This document shows positions 13,101 through 26,392 of a stretch of DNA of 64,000 nt, in pieces (within the stretch, counting starts at the first letter, position 1; every line of letters begins with the position of its first letter). Source of the stretch: Prunella strophiata (taxonomy: Eukaryota > Chordata > Aves > Passeriformes > Prunellidae); NCBI GenBank assembly GCA_036583965.1, contig JAZBQD010000014.1:48241126-48305125 (forward strand). The letters are read 5' to 3'. A program made the position numbers and the translations under genes. The notes under the pieces were generated by a model. It was not told where the DNA came from. It ran no database searches and was given only the letters and a program-made list of their open reading frames with translations.

Positions 13101-16100
13101 CTGATTGTTAAAAGTGAGCCAAAAGTATGTCCTACACTCAGTTGTATAGATTTGTATGTAAGCCAGGAGCTGGGTTGATTTGAAGAGAGTCTCTGCTGAA
13201 GTATGCTGCATTTCAATCAGACAACTTAAATATTGATATTACTTTAAAAAATGCCAATTTTGTCTATAAACAGTCTCTTAAAGGATGTAACAAACCATTG
13301 ACTTAAACACTTTTTGAAGATTCATCTGTTCTCTGTTGCATCCCTTCTCAATTTTTTTCTTATTTTGATTTTCTTAGTAAGAACTGTGTCTGTCCGTATG
13401 CTTGTGTGGTTTCTAGTAAGTTGTAGTTGCTAATAGAAACAAATAATGCAAACAAATTCATAGACCAGATGGGAAATTAATCTGTTCCACACACCCCATG
13501 ATATTACAGAGAAACTATTTGAGATATGTTTGAGAGAGTTTTTAACTCTTCAGTGAGACACTGATTTGTTGTTGTATTTCCAGCAGAAAGGCCAAACCTA
13601 CTAATTACCACCAATTCATTGAGAATTTGAAAGGTGACCTGAAGTGGCTTCACTAGGCATGTAGAAACCAGTATTTTGGAACTTTCTTAAGCTTATGCTG
13701 TTCATCCCACTGGGAAGATGAGAGTTCCTGTTCAAACAATGTCAAATTCTCATATTCTGGCCTGGAAGGATGCTGTCACAGGTGCAGGAGTGACTGTTGC
13801 CTGTTTGCAACCTGAGCTGTAATTTCAGAGTCAAATTGCACAGTTGAGGAAAAGAAGGAAACCTGCCTGAGTTAGGTTGATTTATTTTATAAAAGCTCAC
13901 TGGAGTAATATGGAATGCTAAAGGCACTCCCAGCAGGAGAGGATTAGGATCCAGAGAGCTGTCAATATTGTGAAATAGATAATGTATACCCGATTGGTTT
14001 AAGCAAGAGAAGTATAAATTCCACGCTGTTGCACTTCATGTATACAAGGTGCACTGTCATTCTGCAAATGCTCATTAAAACACATTCCTGTCAGTGTAAA
14101 TATAGGTCTTTGGCAAAAAAAGGTTAGGTTAGAGGAGAGAAGAGAGAGATCAGAAAAAGCAAAAAAAAAAAAAAGACAATCCAAAAAATAATCCAAACCA
14201 GAACAATGCAGTGGCAAAGGACTAATTGAGCTATCTCATGATGGCAGAAATCATTGTACAACTCCAGTATTTGCTCCTAATGTCATTAGAAGATGGGTCA
14301 TAGAATCATCAAATCAAAGGAAATGCCAGGGTTGGAAGGGACCCACAAGGATCATCAAGTCAAACTCCCAGCCCTGCACAGCACCATCCCCAAGAGTCGC
14401 ACTGTGTGTCCAAGGGCATTGTCCAAAAGCTTACTCTGTCAGGCTTGGTGCTGTGACCACTTCCCTGAGGAGCTTGTTCCAGTGTGCAACAAGTCCTGTC
14501 GCTTGCCACAAGAGTGAAGAAATCATTCTGGCTGAAATTTTCTAGACTGCTTGTTTCTGAGCTGGTTCATTTTTTAAAGGAGCATGATAAGCCCAGATGG
14601 TGATGGCATTTTATTTCTTGTTCTAGTTAAACTTCTTCATTTGTTCCTGAAAAACAAATGCAGTTAGATGCGTTGGTCTTACCATCTAGATTTCCTCCAT
14701 GAATGCCTAGCTCTTAGCCAGGTTTCTTATTTAGCCTGTTGTTTGATTCTCCCTCTGAACTGGAAACCGTGCTTGGGTTCAGAGTTCTGTCAGGATGAGA
14801 GAGGGCTCCCCTCTTCCCTGTGTTTTCAAAGGATTGATAAGGTATTGAAGTTTTATTACTTAAATTGTGAAGGTTGTGGTTCAATCTGGGTGGATGCCAG
14901 GTGTATCAGGAGTTAAGAGTTAGTAGGGAGTCTGTCAAGAGATGTAGGTTACTAGTATGAATTTTAGTGGTATGATTAGGATTTTGTGTCCCTGTTAGTC
15001 CTGTGACAACAAGGGCTGTGTTCTGGAATAAGGGCTTTGGAAATTTTAATATATGAATAGTCAGATTCCCACCCTGAAGTCTTTGGTGGCTCAAGAGAAG
15101 CCACTTGTCTAGCCTTTGATGAAGTGCAATAGCAGCCTCTTGGAAACTACAGTCAGATGTCTTTGGCTGATTTTTTTCAGGAGCTGGAGATGTTTTTTGC
15201 ATGCAGTAGTCCATCAGGACTGTAGTTCACACATTATATAGCCAGCATGAGGACTGCAGTTCATTGGATGGTTTTTAAGGAAAGATTTAAATTTTTTTAT
15301 TATATAGTTTGACTGGAATTTGTCTCCTTGTCCAATACAAAATGTTTCAGGGAGACTGTGTTGGTTTCACACACAACCTGCTAGAAACCCAGCACATTGC
15401 TGGGTTTCAGAGTCCTGCCTCTGAAAGATCCAGGACCAGTAGCCTGCAGTTACCAAAAAAGGGGGCTGCCCTCAGCTGTCTCTAGGTAGACCCTTAGCCC
15501 TGCCAGCAAATGAATGAATGCCTCTGAGGTCTTGAACTCTGCTTGAAAATACAGCAGTGCGCCAATGGATATGACATTCATGGACATCAAGACCATCCTA
15601 ATTTTCATGGACAGTCATATCTTTTCTTCCATCTTAATCAAACCCTACTTAGAGCCAGGCAGCTTTTTGGTACCCTTTACTAATGTTCAGAGAACTGAAG
15701 GAGATGGAGGCCTTCAAGTACCATCTCCCAGAACCATTTCTTTGTGTGCTTGAGAAATTTGATCTTTTTTGTTTTGGAAAGTGCCTGATGAGAACTGTAC
15801 AAAGTGTTCCAGACAGGGTCTCTGGGGCTGTGTACAGTGAGTGTTCCTGCTGGAAAAGCCTCCAGAATAAATTAATTGGCAGTTTGTATGCCCAAAAGGT
15901 GTGGCTGACATTTATGTGTAAAATAAAAACATTTATGAGTCACAAATGAGCCACAAAACGATAGGTTGAGCCACCTATCAACTTTGTATGGGGGTCTTAT
16001 TGAATATCACCAAACCAGGTTATGGACTTTTTGTTTGGGAAGGTAGCTGTGATACAGAAACCAGGGAGGAGGGTTTCACTTTTTTGATCTGAGGCACTTC

Positions 16101-19100
16101 TAAAAATATTTTCTTTCTGAAACTGAGGAAAATGCAGACTGAATTAAAAAATTAACTGGAAAGTTAACTTAACTGAGTGAGGACTAAGCTTGATTGCAAG
16201 TGTCCAGATATATCCTTCCATCTGGTATTTCCACTTGATTTTTTTTTAATTGCTGATAACAAGCAATACATAAGAATCAAAACACATGTTTTTCTTTTCA
16301 TGCTCCTAGAAATACAACATTCCTTCCTGGTTTTTCTTTCCTTACTAATAGTAACATGTCGTTGGGTTTGTTTATGTTTTTTTCCTTTGGTTGAAACATT
16401 TGAATATTGAGAATTTATTTTCTCATTTAATTTTGCAGAAATTATGGAACTAAGAGTTCATGTACTAAATTAATAAAACAGGTAGAAACCTGCAGCTCTT
16501 GCAGCTGTATTTCCATTCTGCTCAACAAGTATAATGTGTGTTTTAAAAAGGGTGAGGCATTCATTAGGACAGTGAATGTTTGCTGTATCTGTGTGAGCCT
16601 GGCAGCTCCCTCCCTCTTGTCAGCTTTTTATTCTGTTCTCTCTATCACTCTTAATCCCCTGGACTGCCTACTAAATGGCAACTTCCTCCATTAATCTACC
16701 TGCTCTGCAGCTCTCTCAGATTTTTCTGAAAGGCTTTAGGGAAAATCCAGTATCCCATTCAACTACTCCCACTGCTAATTCAGTTTCTCCTCTTTTAATA
16801 GTTACCCATATCAGAAACCTGTGATTTCTCCTTGGGGTAGTTATTTATTCCCCAGGATTGACAGTTCTCTGTTTTGATCAGAAGCTCTCCAAATCTTTTA
16901 CCTGCATGACAGCTCCATCAGACAAAGGGGTGACAACTCTCTAGGACATCCTCCATGAAATCATGCTGTTGGTGCTCATTTCCCTCTGCCCTTTTCTTTT
17001 CCTTTCCACAAGGCTGACTTTCAATCCTCATTCCTTTCTTTTGGCTTCTTTTCTGCACCAGCACATCCTGTTCACAAAAGCCAGCATTTGTCAGGGGTTG
17101 GGCAAGGCTGACACCACCCATGCCCCCCTTTGCCTCCGGTGCCAGGTTGCCTCCTCGTGGGTGCCTGCAGTAGGAAGTTGTCAGTCCCTGGGTCCTGCAG
17201 TCCTCCTCCTTCCAGGCCAGGCTGTAGCACAGGGTGAAACTGAGGGTCTGCACACTCCCTCCTTCATTGCCAGTGATCAGCCATACCTTTCCTTTCCCAG
17301 CCTTGTGCTGGGGCCTGACTCACCTGCTGCCTTTTGTGTTAACTTGAACAGTCTGGTGGGGAGGTTTGATCTTGGGCATCCTGGAAAAGAGCCACAGTTT
17401 CCTGTGCTGTGGAAGAGCAGGCAGCACACAGCTGGGAAATGTTTCACTCCTCAGGAGAACTGACAAACAGGAGCTGATTCAGCAGCTTGTTTTCTGTCTG
17501 TTACTCCTTTTCCTGTAAAGGATGCCAGCAGGGGTATATCTTTACCCTCTGCTGTTTCTTCCCCCTCCAGTAACTGGAATGTATTAACACCAGTGATGTC
17601 TGCTGATGTCAGTGATAGCTGCTGGTGTTAGTTGTCTCTCTAGTTAACTGTTAGTCTAGTTCATGGATTGAGGAGGGAGGAAAAATCACCTGCTTAAATA
17701 ATGTCGGAGACCTCTATCTTTTCCTGTGTCATGAACCCTCGGTATGTTTCATCTGCTTCTGCTGGGTGGGGGGAGCCAGTTAGGGGGAAACTTTTCTGTG
17801 AAAATTGCTTGTGGATTTTGTCAGTGGTGCTTTCCATTTTAATGACACATTCAGCAACTGTTACAAGTAGCAAGCTTAAAGGTCCTATACTTTTACCTGC
17901 ACCCCACCCCCGGAAATCAGGCACTTGTTACGTTTTGTAACATTTTTACCTTGTAACTTCTTCTTAGCTACTTAGGTGGCTGCCAAGCTTGCATATCCCC
18001 AGACCTCACAGCCAGTTAATGGCAATGCAGTAAATGCAGCAACCTGTGTGCAAACCAGGAGTGCTGTGTGTTTCCTTATAGAAAGACTTTGTGCATCAAA
18101 ATGCTTAAAGTCTTCTTCATTTTATTATAAACACTTTTAATTAATAAGCTCTTGTAATTAAATTCCATTTTCTGCTTTGAGCCTTTTTTCATCTCCTTCA
18201 ATAAGAGGGATGTTTAATTTTGAATTTCTGTGTAGTCCCAATAGTACTGCTGTAGAGCAGAACCATCTGACAGCATATCTTAGTCTTTGGGAATAATTCA
18301 GTAGTTGTCTTCCAGTGCAGTTGGTGATGTTACACATTTGAGGAAATCCTATGAGAAAAAGTACTTAATGCACTCTTTCAGTTTGCATTACAGAATTGCA
18401 GTCATCTTTCTGTGCTTTGTATTATCTCTGCAATAATTGTGCTCTGCCTTTTTATTTCAGTATCTACTAGAAATGAAAAGCCTAATTCTGCCCCCTGAAC
18501 ATATTCTGAAGAGAGGGGACAGTGAAGCAATAGCATATGCTTTCTTTCATCTTCAACACTGGAAAAGAGTAGAGGGGGCATTGAACCTCTTACACTGTAC
18601 ATGGGAAGGCAGTAAGTAATCCTCTTTCTTACAAAGCAGCTGATCAAATATTTTTATTGAATTTCATTAAAAAAGTAAGTAGTTTTTGTCAAGTATAGTA
18701 TGTGAGAATTTTGGACACCTGTTACATCCTCACCAGCATTGAACTGTTTGAAATTTGAACTGAAAACACAAATTTCATTTAATAAGTAAAAGGGATTTGA
18801 AGTCTTGTGTTTGCTGTTTAATACTGAACAAAATTTACCAACTTCTTTGAAACATATTTTCTTGCTCATGGATAAGGAGATAATAACTTATGTAACTTCC
18901 AGGGTTGTGGAGATTTGTTTGTCATTATTTGAATGAATAGTTTCAAACTGAGAGTATACTCAGATTGGACATAAACAAAAAATATTTTGCAATAAGGCTG
19001 GTGAGGCACTGGAGCAGGTTGCCCAGAGAAGCTGTGGATGTGCCATCCTTCCAAGTGTTCAAGACCAGGCTGGATGGGGCTTCAAGCAACTTGGTCTAGT

Positions 19101-22100
19101 GAAAGGTGTCCCTGTTTATGGCAGAGGAGTTGGAACTAGATTATCTTTAAAGGTCTCTTCCAACCCACACCACTTTGTGATTCTGTGAATGCCTTGATAT
19201 TTGGAAATGATGAGTGTGCCTTATAGACAGGTGTATATTGATGTGTAATATAAAGCAATGCTGTGTTTTTATGACTTTTTTTAAAACTGACAAACTGGAG
19301 TGAATTCAGTGAAGGATTGCTGGGATGCATAGGGGCTGGGATATGTGATATAGGACAAAATGCTGAGGAAGCTGGTTTTGTTCAACTTGGAGAAGTCTTA
19401 TGGTGGGTGAAGAGATGATCCAGTTGCTGTCTTCCAACACCCAACAGAGAGATGATATGGGAGAGTCACAGTCTTTGCAGAATGGCCCAGCATAATGACA
19501 AGAAGCAATACACAGAAGTTCAAACCAGATAAATTTAATCCAGACCTAAGAATCATATTTTCACAGTGAGAGGGATCTGTGGGATCTCCTTCCCCAGAGC
19601 TCCTCAGACCTCTCTGCTTGACAAAGTTCTGAGCAATCCCACATAACATAGAAATGATCCTCCTTTGAATGGGAGGTTGGAGTACATGACTTCCAAAGGT
19701 TGTGTACTAACCTTCTAATATATCTTATCCTGTCTTTGAGATGTGTTTTTTACCAAGCTTCTGAGAATTTAAAAGTACAAATTATAATCAGCCTTTGTTG
19801 GCTTTTTTTCTGATTTAGTGTAATCTAGTTCCCCATTTCTGCTCTGCTTTATTCTGTTCTTTTTCATCCTCTGCATATATTAGTACACCAACTTGTTTGT
19901 GTGTGTGTTTCGCTGTTTTTTGTTCTCATTTGGCTTTGATAGAAAAGATATTTTGTAACCATGATAATTCCTATAGAAATGCAATTAATACCTCCAGTGT
20001 AAAACTGACTTACTCTCTCAGTTACAATATGAAATTACCTGAACTTGCCTAATTTGCAAAGTAGGCTCCCTGAGGGTGCACTGGTTTTATTTCTAGGTGT
20101 ATTGAACACCTTGCTCAGTAATCCATACCAGTGCTACCTGGAGTTTACTCTGCTGCATTGTTCTCTGTCATATCTGCTAGCTCTTCTCCCATTATTTCTC
20201 CCAGTCTATTATTTTCTCTGTCACAGGTTCATTTCCCAATGGCTTATTTTATGTGATTTGCTTTTACACAGTGTTCCTTCTCTTCTGGATTGTTGCAGAA
20301 GTCCTTCAGCTCAGGGTTCATTATTCCATCAGTAAAAGCCGTGTTTTGCAGGGAATCCTGAACAGATCTTCTTCTGCTTTGTCAGACTGAGGAGCCCCTA
20401 AAGAGCTTTGTACCAGGACCAGGTTTTGGCACAGGAGTCTGGCTGCCCTGCAGTCCTCCTTCCACTAAAGAAACAAGTCATCTGTGCCTGAAGACAACAT
20501 AGGGAATTCTCGTCTAACTACATTCCCCTTCTTATTATCTCCACATTCAGCAATCTGAACACATAATTTATTAGCTAATAGCTGTATAATAGCTTGTGAA
20601 GATGTAAGTGAATATCATTGCATAACTTCTGCAGAAAAATCCATAATTCATTTTGTACAGTGACTTCAGAAAAATACGAATAGTGCATGAGTCCTCAAAA
20701 TGCATGTTCAAATTTTGCTCTCACATGAAGACAACCAGGGGTTTTAATGTTTTCACAGTGTCTAGTCCAATAATCAGAATGTTTGGTCCATATATTGGAT
20801 AACTATAATCTATATCTGCATAACTAAGTGAAAACCAGTGAAGACATGACAGAGAAGTTAAATGTAATTAAATACTAGTTTTAACCAACAGTCTACATAT
20901 AACACATGGTCAGTTGCCCTTGCTTTCTTTCTGTGTGTTTGTGGGTATTTAATTCATAGTGCAACTGTAAAATCCCAAGTGCCACCACTGTGTTTGGGCC
21001 AGGTTCTCTGTACAGGAGGTGTGTAGTTTCAAGTGTAACCAAGTTTCAAAAGTGTCTGGAGTGATGATTTGCCACTATTCATTTCTAAACTTGTGTCAAA
21101 ATTGCTACTGTTTACATGAGGAAAAGAAACCTAGGGGTTCCCAAATGCTCCAGTAGCTCTTGCAGCAAGTGCATGGGTGAGTGGCAAACTGCCTCTGTGC
21201 TACCTGAGTCAATTAATGTAAAATAGGATCAGATAATACTGTAGGAGTGAGGCAGAGAAGTACCTACATAGATACAAACTGATCCAGATAAACCAGGGCA
21301 CTTCCTTCCATGGCTGATAACATTGCTAAATAAAGCTGTTTTGCTGTAAATATCCCATAGTTGGTCTCATGTCAAGCATGACTGCTTAAATTGAGTAAAA
21401 TCTATCCAGACATTTTTCATTTGTTTTGTAAAAGCAGCATCTTTACCTTCCATTTCATTTTTATTAAAATCTTAATATTAGTGTGGCTTAGGGTAAGGCA
21501 GAAGAGGCTTGATTGTCTGTTTCAATATTAAGCCAAATTGGAAGGTAAAACTTGTGTTGGGGATTGAAGAAATGAGCATTGAACACATTCCACATATGTT
21601 TTTGTACAGACACTCAAGTTTGTTGTGTGTTAAGATCATACACAGCTTGGATTATTGTATTTGTACTTGTCTTTTTGGGTTGCTATGGAGAGGGGTGGTT
21701 AATGCTGGAAGAGCATTACAGCCCAGGTTGGTTTACAATCTTTTAGGATCTCTGCCTTCTTTACTATTGCTTTAAATACAGCAATTAAGAAAAAAATACA
21801 GTAACATAATTTCACAAAAAAATGCAGCTTACATCATTTCAAATGCAGTGTGCACAGCTGAAAATATTGGGGGACTGTGTATTTAAACAAATTCTTCAGT
21901 GGCCTTGTTAGTGTGACATAATGGAGTGTTATTGTGTGGCAGTGGGCTGTACCTAACAACTTCAGTGTACAGTGCTTCTGGGACATCTCTGGGGGAAAAT
22001 ACTGCTTCAGTGACTGATGTGCATAGGAGTAGTGAGAATAACATGTTGATGACATTTTAACAGTGAAAATAATATATAGGATAATGGAAAAGGATGCCTT

Positions 22101-25100
22101 GATGTAAAGCTATATTTCTGTCAAGTATTCTGATGTTTCCATAAACCACACTCAAATGGCCTGTGACATCAGCACTGTCAAGATTTATTAATCCATTTCC
22201 CTCCCTCTCTGTTATTATTTTCAAATTTAAAAATTCATAAGATTAAGTATTATTTAATCCATGACCTGAAGATTTATATTGGAAACCTGACTTGATCCGC
22301 TGCATTTAGAAAGAATGCATGGAGGAAACTGGGTTTAATAATTTAGTATTAATCTTTGATTGCCAAATAGAAAATGAAAACATGGCTGTGTTGGAAAACT
22401 GGTCCTCAGAGCTCATGTCATCAGTGTTACCTGACTTGCTGGAGTGTGATGGAAAAAGAGTAGTGTATTTTTTCCATGAAAAACTTCTATTATTCTTGAT
22501 GCACAGAGACTGTGAGTATCGGTCTTCATTTACAGGTTTAGCTGTTCATTTTTGTAGGCTATACCTGTTATATCAGATACACTTCTTTCCACTGAAATTT
22601 AAAAATTCTGCAGCCTAAAAGCCTTAGACAAAATGTGTAAATTTGGATATAGAATTGGAATGGGCTTTGATTATGCAAACATTTTTGTGTGTCCTTGTAA
22701 TGTGGTCTCACCTGAAATTCATGAACATTGTCTCAAGAATAAAAATAAACATAGGAGTTTCTGTGATTAAAAGCTCAATATAGATTTCTATTTTGGCATT
22801 TCATTAAGCAATTTATATGCTATTTGCAACCAAATATAAGTGTTTTGTCTGTGTTTGTTTTTCAGAATTGCAAGTATTCTTAAGTATGCCTGCCACACTC
22901 ACAGTAACTTAATGCACTGTGTTTTCTTTTCAGCTTTCAGAATGATCCCCTATCCACTGGAAAAAGGACATCTTTTCTACCCTTACCCTATTTGTACAGA
23001 AACTGCAGATAGAGAACTACTACCATGTATGTTCAATGTTTCTCTTCTTATGATTGACACCTAATTGTTTACCTGAGCATTGCAGCACCGGTCTCCTTTG
23101 ATGCCTTTTAAATTGAGTACACTGGATTAGAATAACCAGATTGACAGTGAGCCTCTGGAGCTCCTGTGATGGCTCAAGAGGCAGGTCATCAGCATAGCTC
23201 ATAACAATTAGCTGTATTTATTATTTTTGACAGCTTACAGACAGGGAAAGAGATTTCCAAAGAGATCCAAATCAGTTAGATCTTGCTACTCTCTCTTGCC
23301 AAGACACTGATCTTTCATCTGGGTTAACATCCCATCAAACCAAAAGCACAGTGTCACAGCCTTGTTAATCTTTGGTAGACACACGAGCTACTTAAATTCC
23401 AAGGCAGGATCCAACTTGCTTGAGGACAGCTGGATCATTCCTGCAGCTAGTACTTGTGACAGGCTGTGCTTACATTTTCCAAAAAGCAGTCTTAAATAGC
23501 AAGAAAGGATTTCTTCATGTTATGGCATGTGTACTATTATGAAGAGATTGATGTGAAGTCATCTCAGTCAATTTTATGTGCGTTTATAGCATGTATTAGG
23601 AAAGTGCCAGCAGTATTCCCAGATACAGATACAAAGAGAGATGCAGCCCTCAAGAAGCCTTAAAGTCCAAGCTAATGAGACTCATTGCAGTGCATGCACT
23701 GAAGCACAAGAATGCAGAGGAAGAGCCAAAGCAGCCAATCTTGCAGTTACACTTCATTCCCATGTGTTCTCTCTGTGGGACTTTGTGGGAGCACGAGTGG
23801 AACACACACAAGTTTGCAGGGTCAGGGCAGAGGAGGCAAATAAAAGTTGATCCAAGGAAGAAGATTCTTCTCTGACCTTCTTTCTTCCAAAGAAGAAATA
23901 AAGAAAAATTTGTTCTGGAACAAGTAAAAGGAAGCCTGCTTCTGCAGGGAAGGCTGGTTTTGAGGGCATTTGCATCCTTTGTAGTCTTTCATTCAAAACC
24001 TCTCTGGTTTGGGCTGAAAAAGATGTTGCCTCTGTTTATAAGCCTACATGAGTAAACATTAGGTGAGAATAATACAGCAAAAATCCACTCAGTGCAAGTC
24101 TCTCCTTCACAGCACATTCTTGCTGATATTACGCAGAAATCCTTGGCAACTGACAGTATCTCCCCACCCCATTATAATCATCCTAATTACAGCAACACCT
24201 CTCAGAGTGCTCGGCTTGCTTTACTCAGAGGGATGCTGAGCTGGGGAGGGTGGAGTGTCAGGAGATTCAGGAATGACAAAGTCATGCAGAACAGCTCAGC
24301 ATTCTCTTTTTAGATGCAAAACTAATTGTTCTTGTCAGACGTTACAAGCTAACAGCGGGGCTCTTTAACAGCGTATGCAGGCAGTGTGCTCTGCTCTGGC
24401 AGTTATGGGAAATGCCTTTCACTGCAAAATCTCCTGGGTTAGAGGAGGGAAGGGTTTAGAATGCCTTGACAGACACAGGTGGGTTAGAGGGGTTTTGCAT
24501 ACCTGTCCACACCCTTTAATTGTGTGTGTTTCATGGGAGAGCCAGCTGGAATTACATCAGAACACAACAATTTGATAGGCTCTCCAAATTAAAAACATCA
24601 ATTACAAAACTTTTGCCCTGACTGGATAACAGATTGGAACAGCAGGGTTGAGCCTGTGTGAAAAGGCAGTGCAAGAAAAGAGCAAGAGATCCTAGACTTA
24701 CAAAGTCCATGTTCTGGTATTTCTGATCTCTACATTTATTTTAAATCAAAGAGAAATTCGAATCTATCCCTACTTTTATTTTTTTCTAACAGGTCAACCT
24801 AATAGACTCAAGAGTCATACATATTTTTTAGTTTTTAATATTCTAATTTAAACTCTTACAAATTCCTGCTTTTGGTTTTGAGAACCACTCCACTCTGGAT
24901 GAATGCAGTCTTGAATGTTGCTGGATTACCCTGTGTTTGTCATCTGCAAATACAAAGAGATGAGAGCTGATCACTGAAGCAAAGAAAGTAGGCACAATGG
25001 AAGAATAATGTTTCATATATATGAACAGCCATAGGATTTGAGTATATGGGAAGCCTTGAGGTTGGTCCTAAATGAGACAAAAATGTCTCAAAGTTTACAT

Positions 25101-26348
25101 TTATGTAGCTCTAAACTACAGTCTGAAGGAGTGAAACAGACAGGTAAGAGACCACCCAACCTTTTGCCAACCTAAAGGAATTTTCACCTTGAATCTGAGC
25201 TGCCATAAAAGCTTAAGGGATATATCCCTCTGGTAAAATATTCATTATCCTCTTCTAACCCTTTTAGCCATCTCAGTGCTTTTTTTTTACAAAGTCCAAT
25301 GAGGGATTTTTTATACCAGATTTAAAGGAAGTTTCTGTATTCCTATCAGTGTATATTAACAAACACCTTAAAAATTCACTGTTCATTTAATTTCCAGGTT
25401 TGAAAATGTATGCTTATCTGTCCTGCTTTTAAGATAATTTTTCTTGCTCTGCAGATAAAATACTCAGAATTTACAGTTGCAAAGGCTGTAGTTTTGCAGC
25501 CTGCTTTAACTGGTCTGCAGCAATGCTTCCATATGGTTGGGCTCACTGCTGCTCCCGGGCACATGTTTCTGCACTCTCTGTGTATCAGCATTAGCAAATG
25601 TGCAGCCATGGGGTTGGTTAATGATGTACATTTAAAAAAAATTATATGTTTTATTTCTCAGTCTGTTTTCTGGGATTAGCTGTTGCAGAGCTGCATTATA
25701 GTTATTGCTGACACAAGGAAGACAAAAGTAACATGTACATAGCACCAGAGTAAACCAGAAATACGATCTTTAGAAAGAATTATTTGGCAGAGACAACTGA
25801 CACAACAGTAATGTCCTTAGATGTATCAGACCTTCCATCTTCTTCTTCCTTCACAAGCATCCTTGTGTGTCTCTGGTTGTTCAAACTATGTAAGAACATT
25901 GGTTTGGTTTTGTTTGCTGTTGTGTTTTGATTTTTTTTCAATGTATAATGCCTTCCCCTTCTCATATCTTTTTCTGCAGCATTTCATGAGGTTTCAGTTT
26001 ATCCCAAGAAAGAGCTTCCCTTCTTCATCCTCTTCACTGCTGGACTCTGTTCTTTCACAGCCATGCTCGCCCTCCTGACACATCAGTTCCCAGAGCTCAT
26101 GGGGGTCTTTGCAAAAGCTGTGAGTATTCTCTGCTGCTGCTCCCTTCTGGTAAATAAAGACACCAGTGCAGGAAAAGCTGAGCTAAAAACTGCCAGGTAT
26201 TAAATATCTGCATACTCAGAAGCATCAGTCCATATCTGAGCAGAGGATATATGCACAACTGTCAAGGTTGCTAATCAGTAAGAGCTGCCTGTTTGTCTTC
26301 TCTGGTTTATATGGCTCTGTTGTTAGGTTTGATCTCTTGTGATTTTGC

Positions 26349-26392
<44 letters not shown>

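Larger units (their letters stand above)
10805..18460 (+). other. ST7 intron of about 7.7 kb
   Basis: It contains the reverse CR1 at 14298-14515, an 18-base A run at 11279-11296, a perfect short hairpin at 15384-15408, and a 16-base direct repeat (AAAGTAGCATATTTTA) at about 11066 and 11086. The 166-codon open frame at 16963-17463 has low-complexity composition and no recognised domain. No gene is supported. Confidence 0.8.
18612..22933 (+). other. ST7 intron of about 4.3 kb
   Basis: It holds two forward CR1 fragments at 18995-19188 and 19361-19720. The remainder is AT-rich. A 99-codon open frame at 22319-22618 contains a donor-like TGTGAGTAT but shows no family resemblance; an alternative ST7 exon cannot be supported. 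Confidence 0.8.

Noticed and set aside
16963..17463. 166-codon plus-strand open frame in an ST7 intron
   Set aside because: No family resemblance, no splice context, and an overlapping minus-strand frame of similar quality.
22319..22618. Possible alternative ST7 cassette exon with a GTGAGT-like donor
   Set aside because: No convincing acceptor, no resemblance to known ST7 isoform sequence, and the neighbouring exons join perfectly without it.
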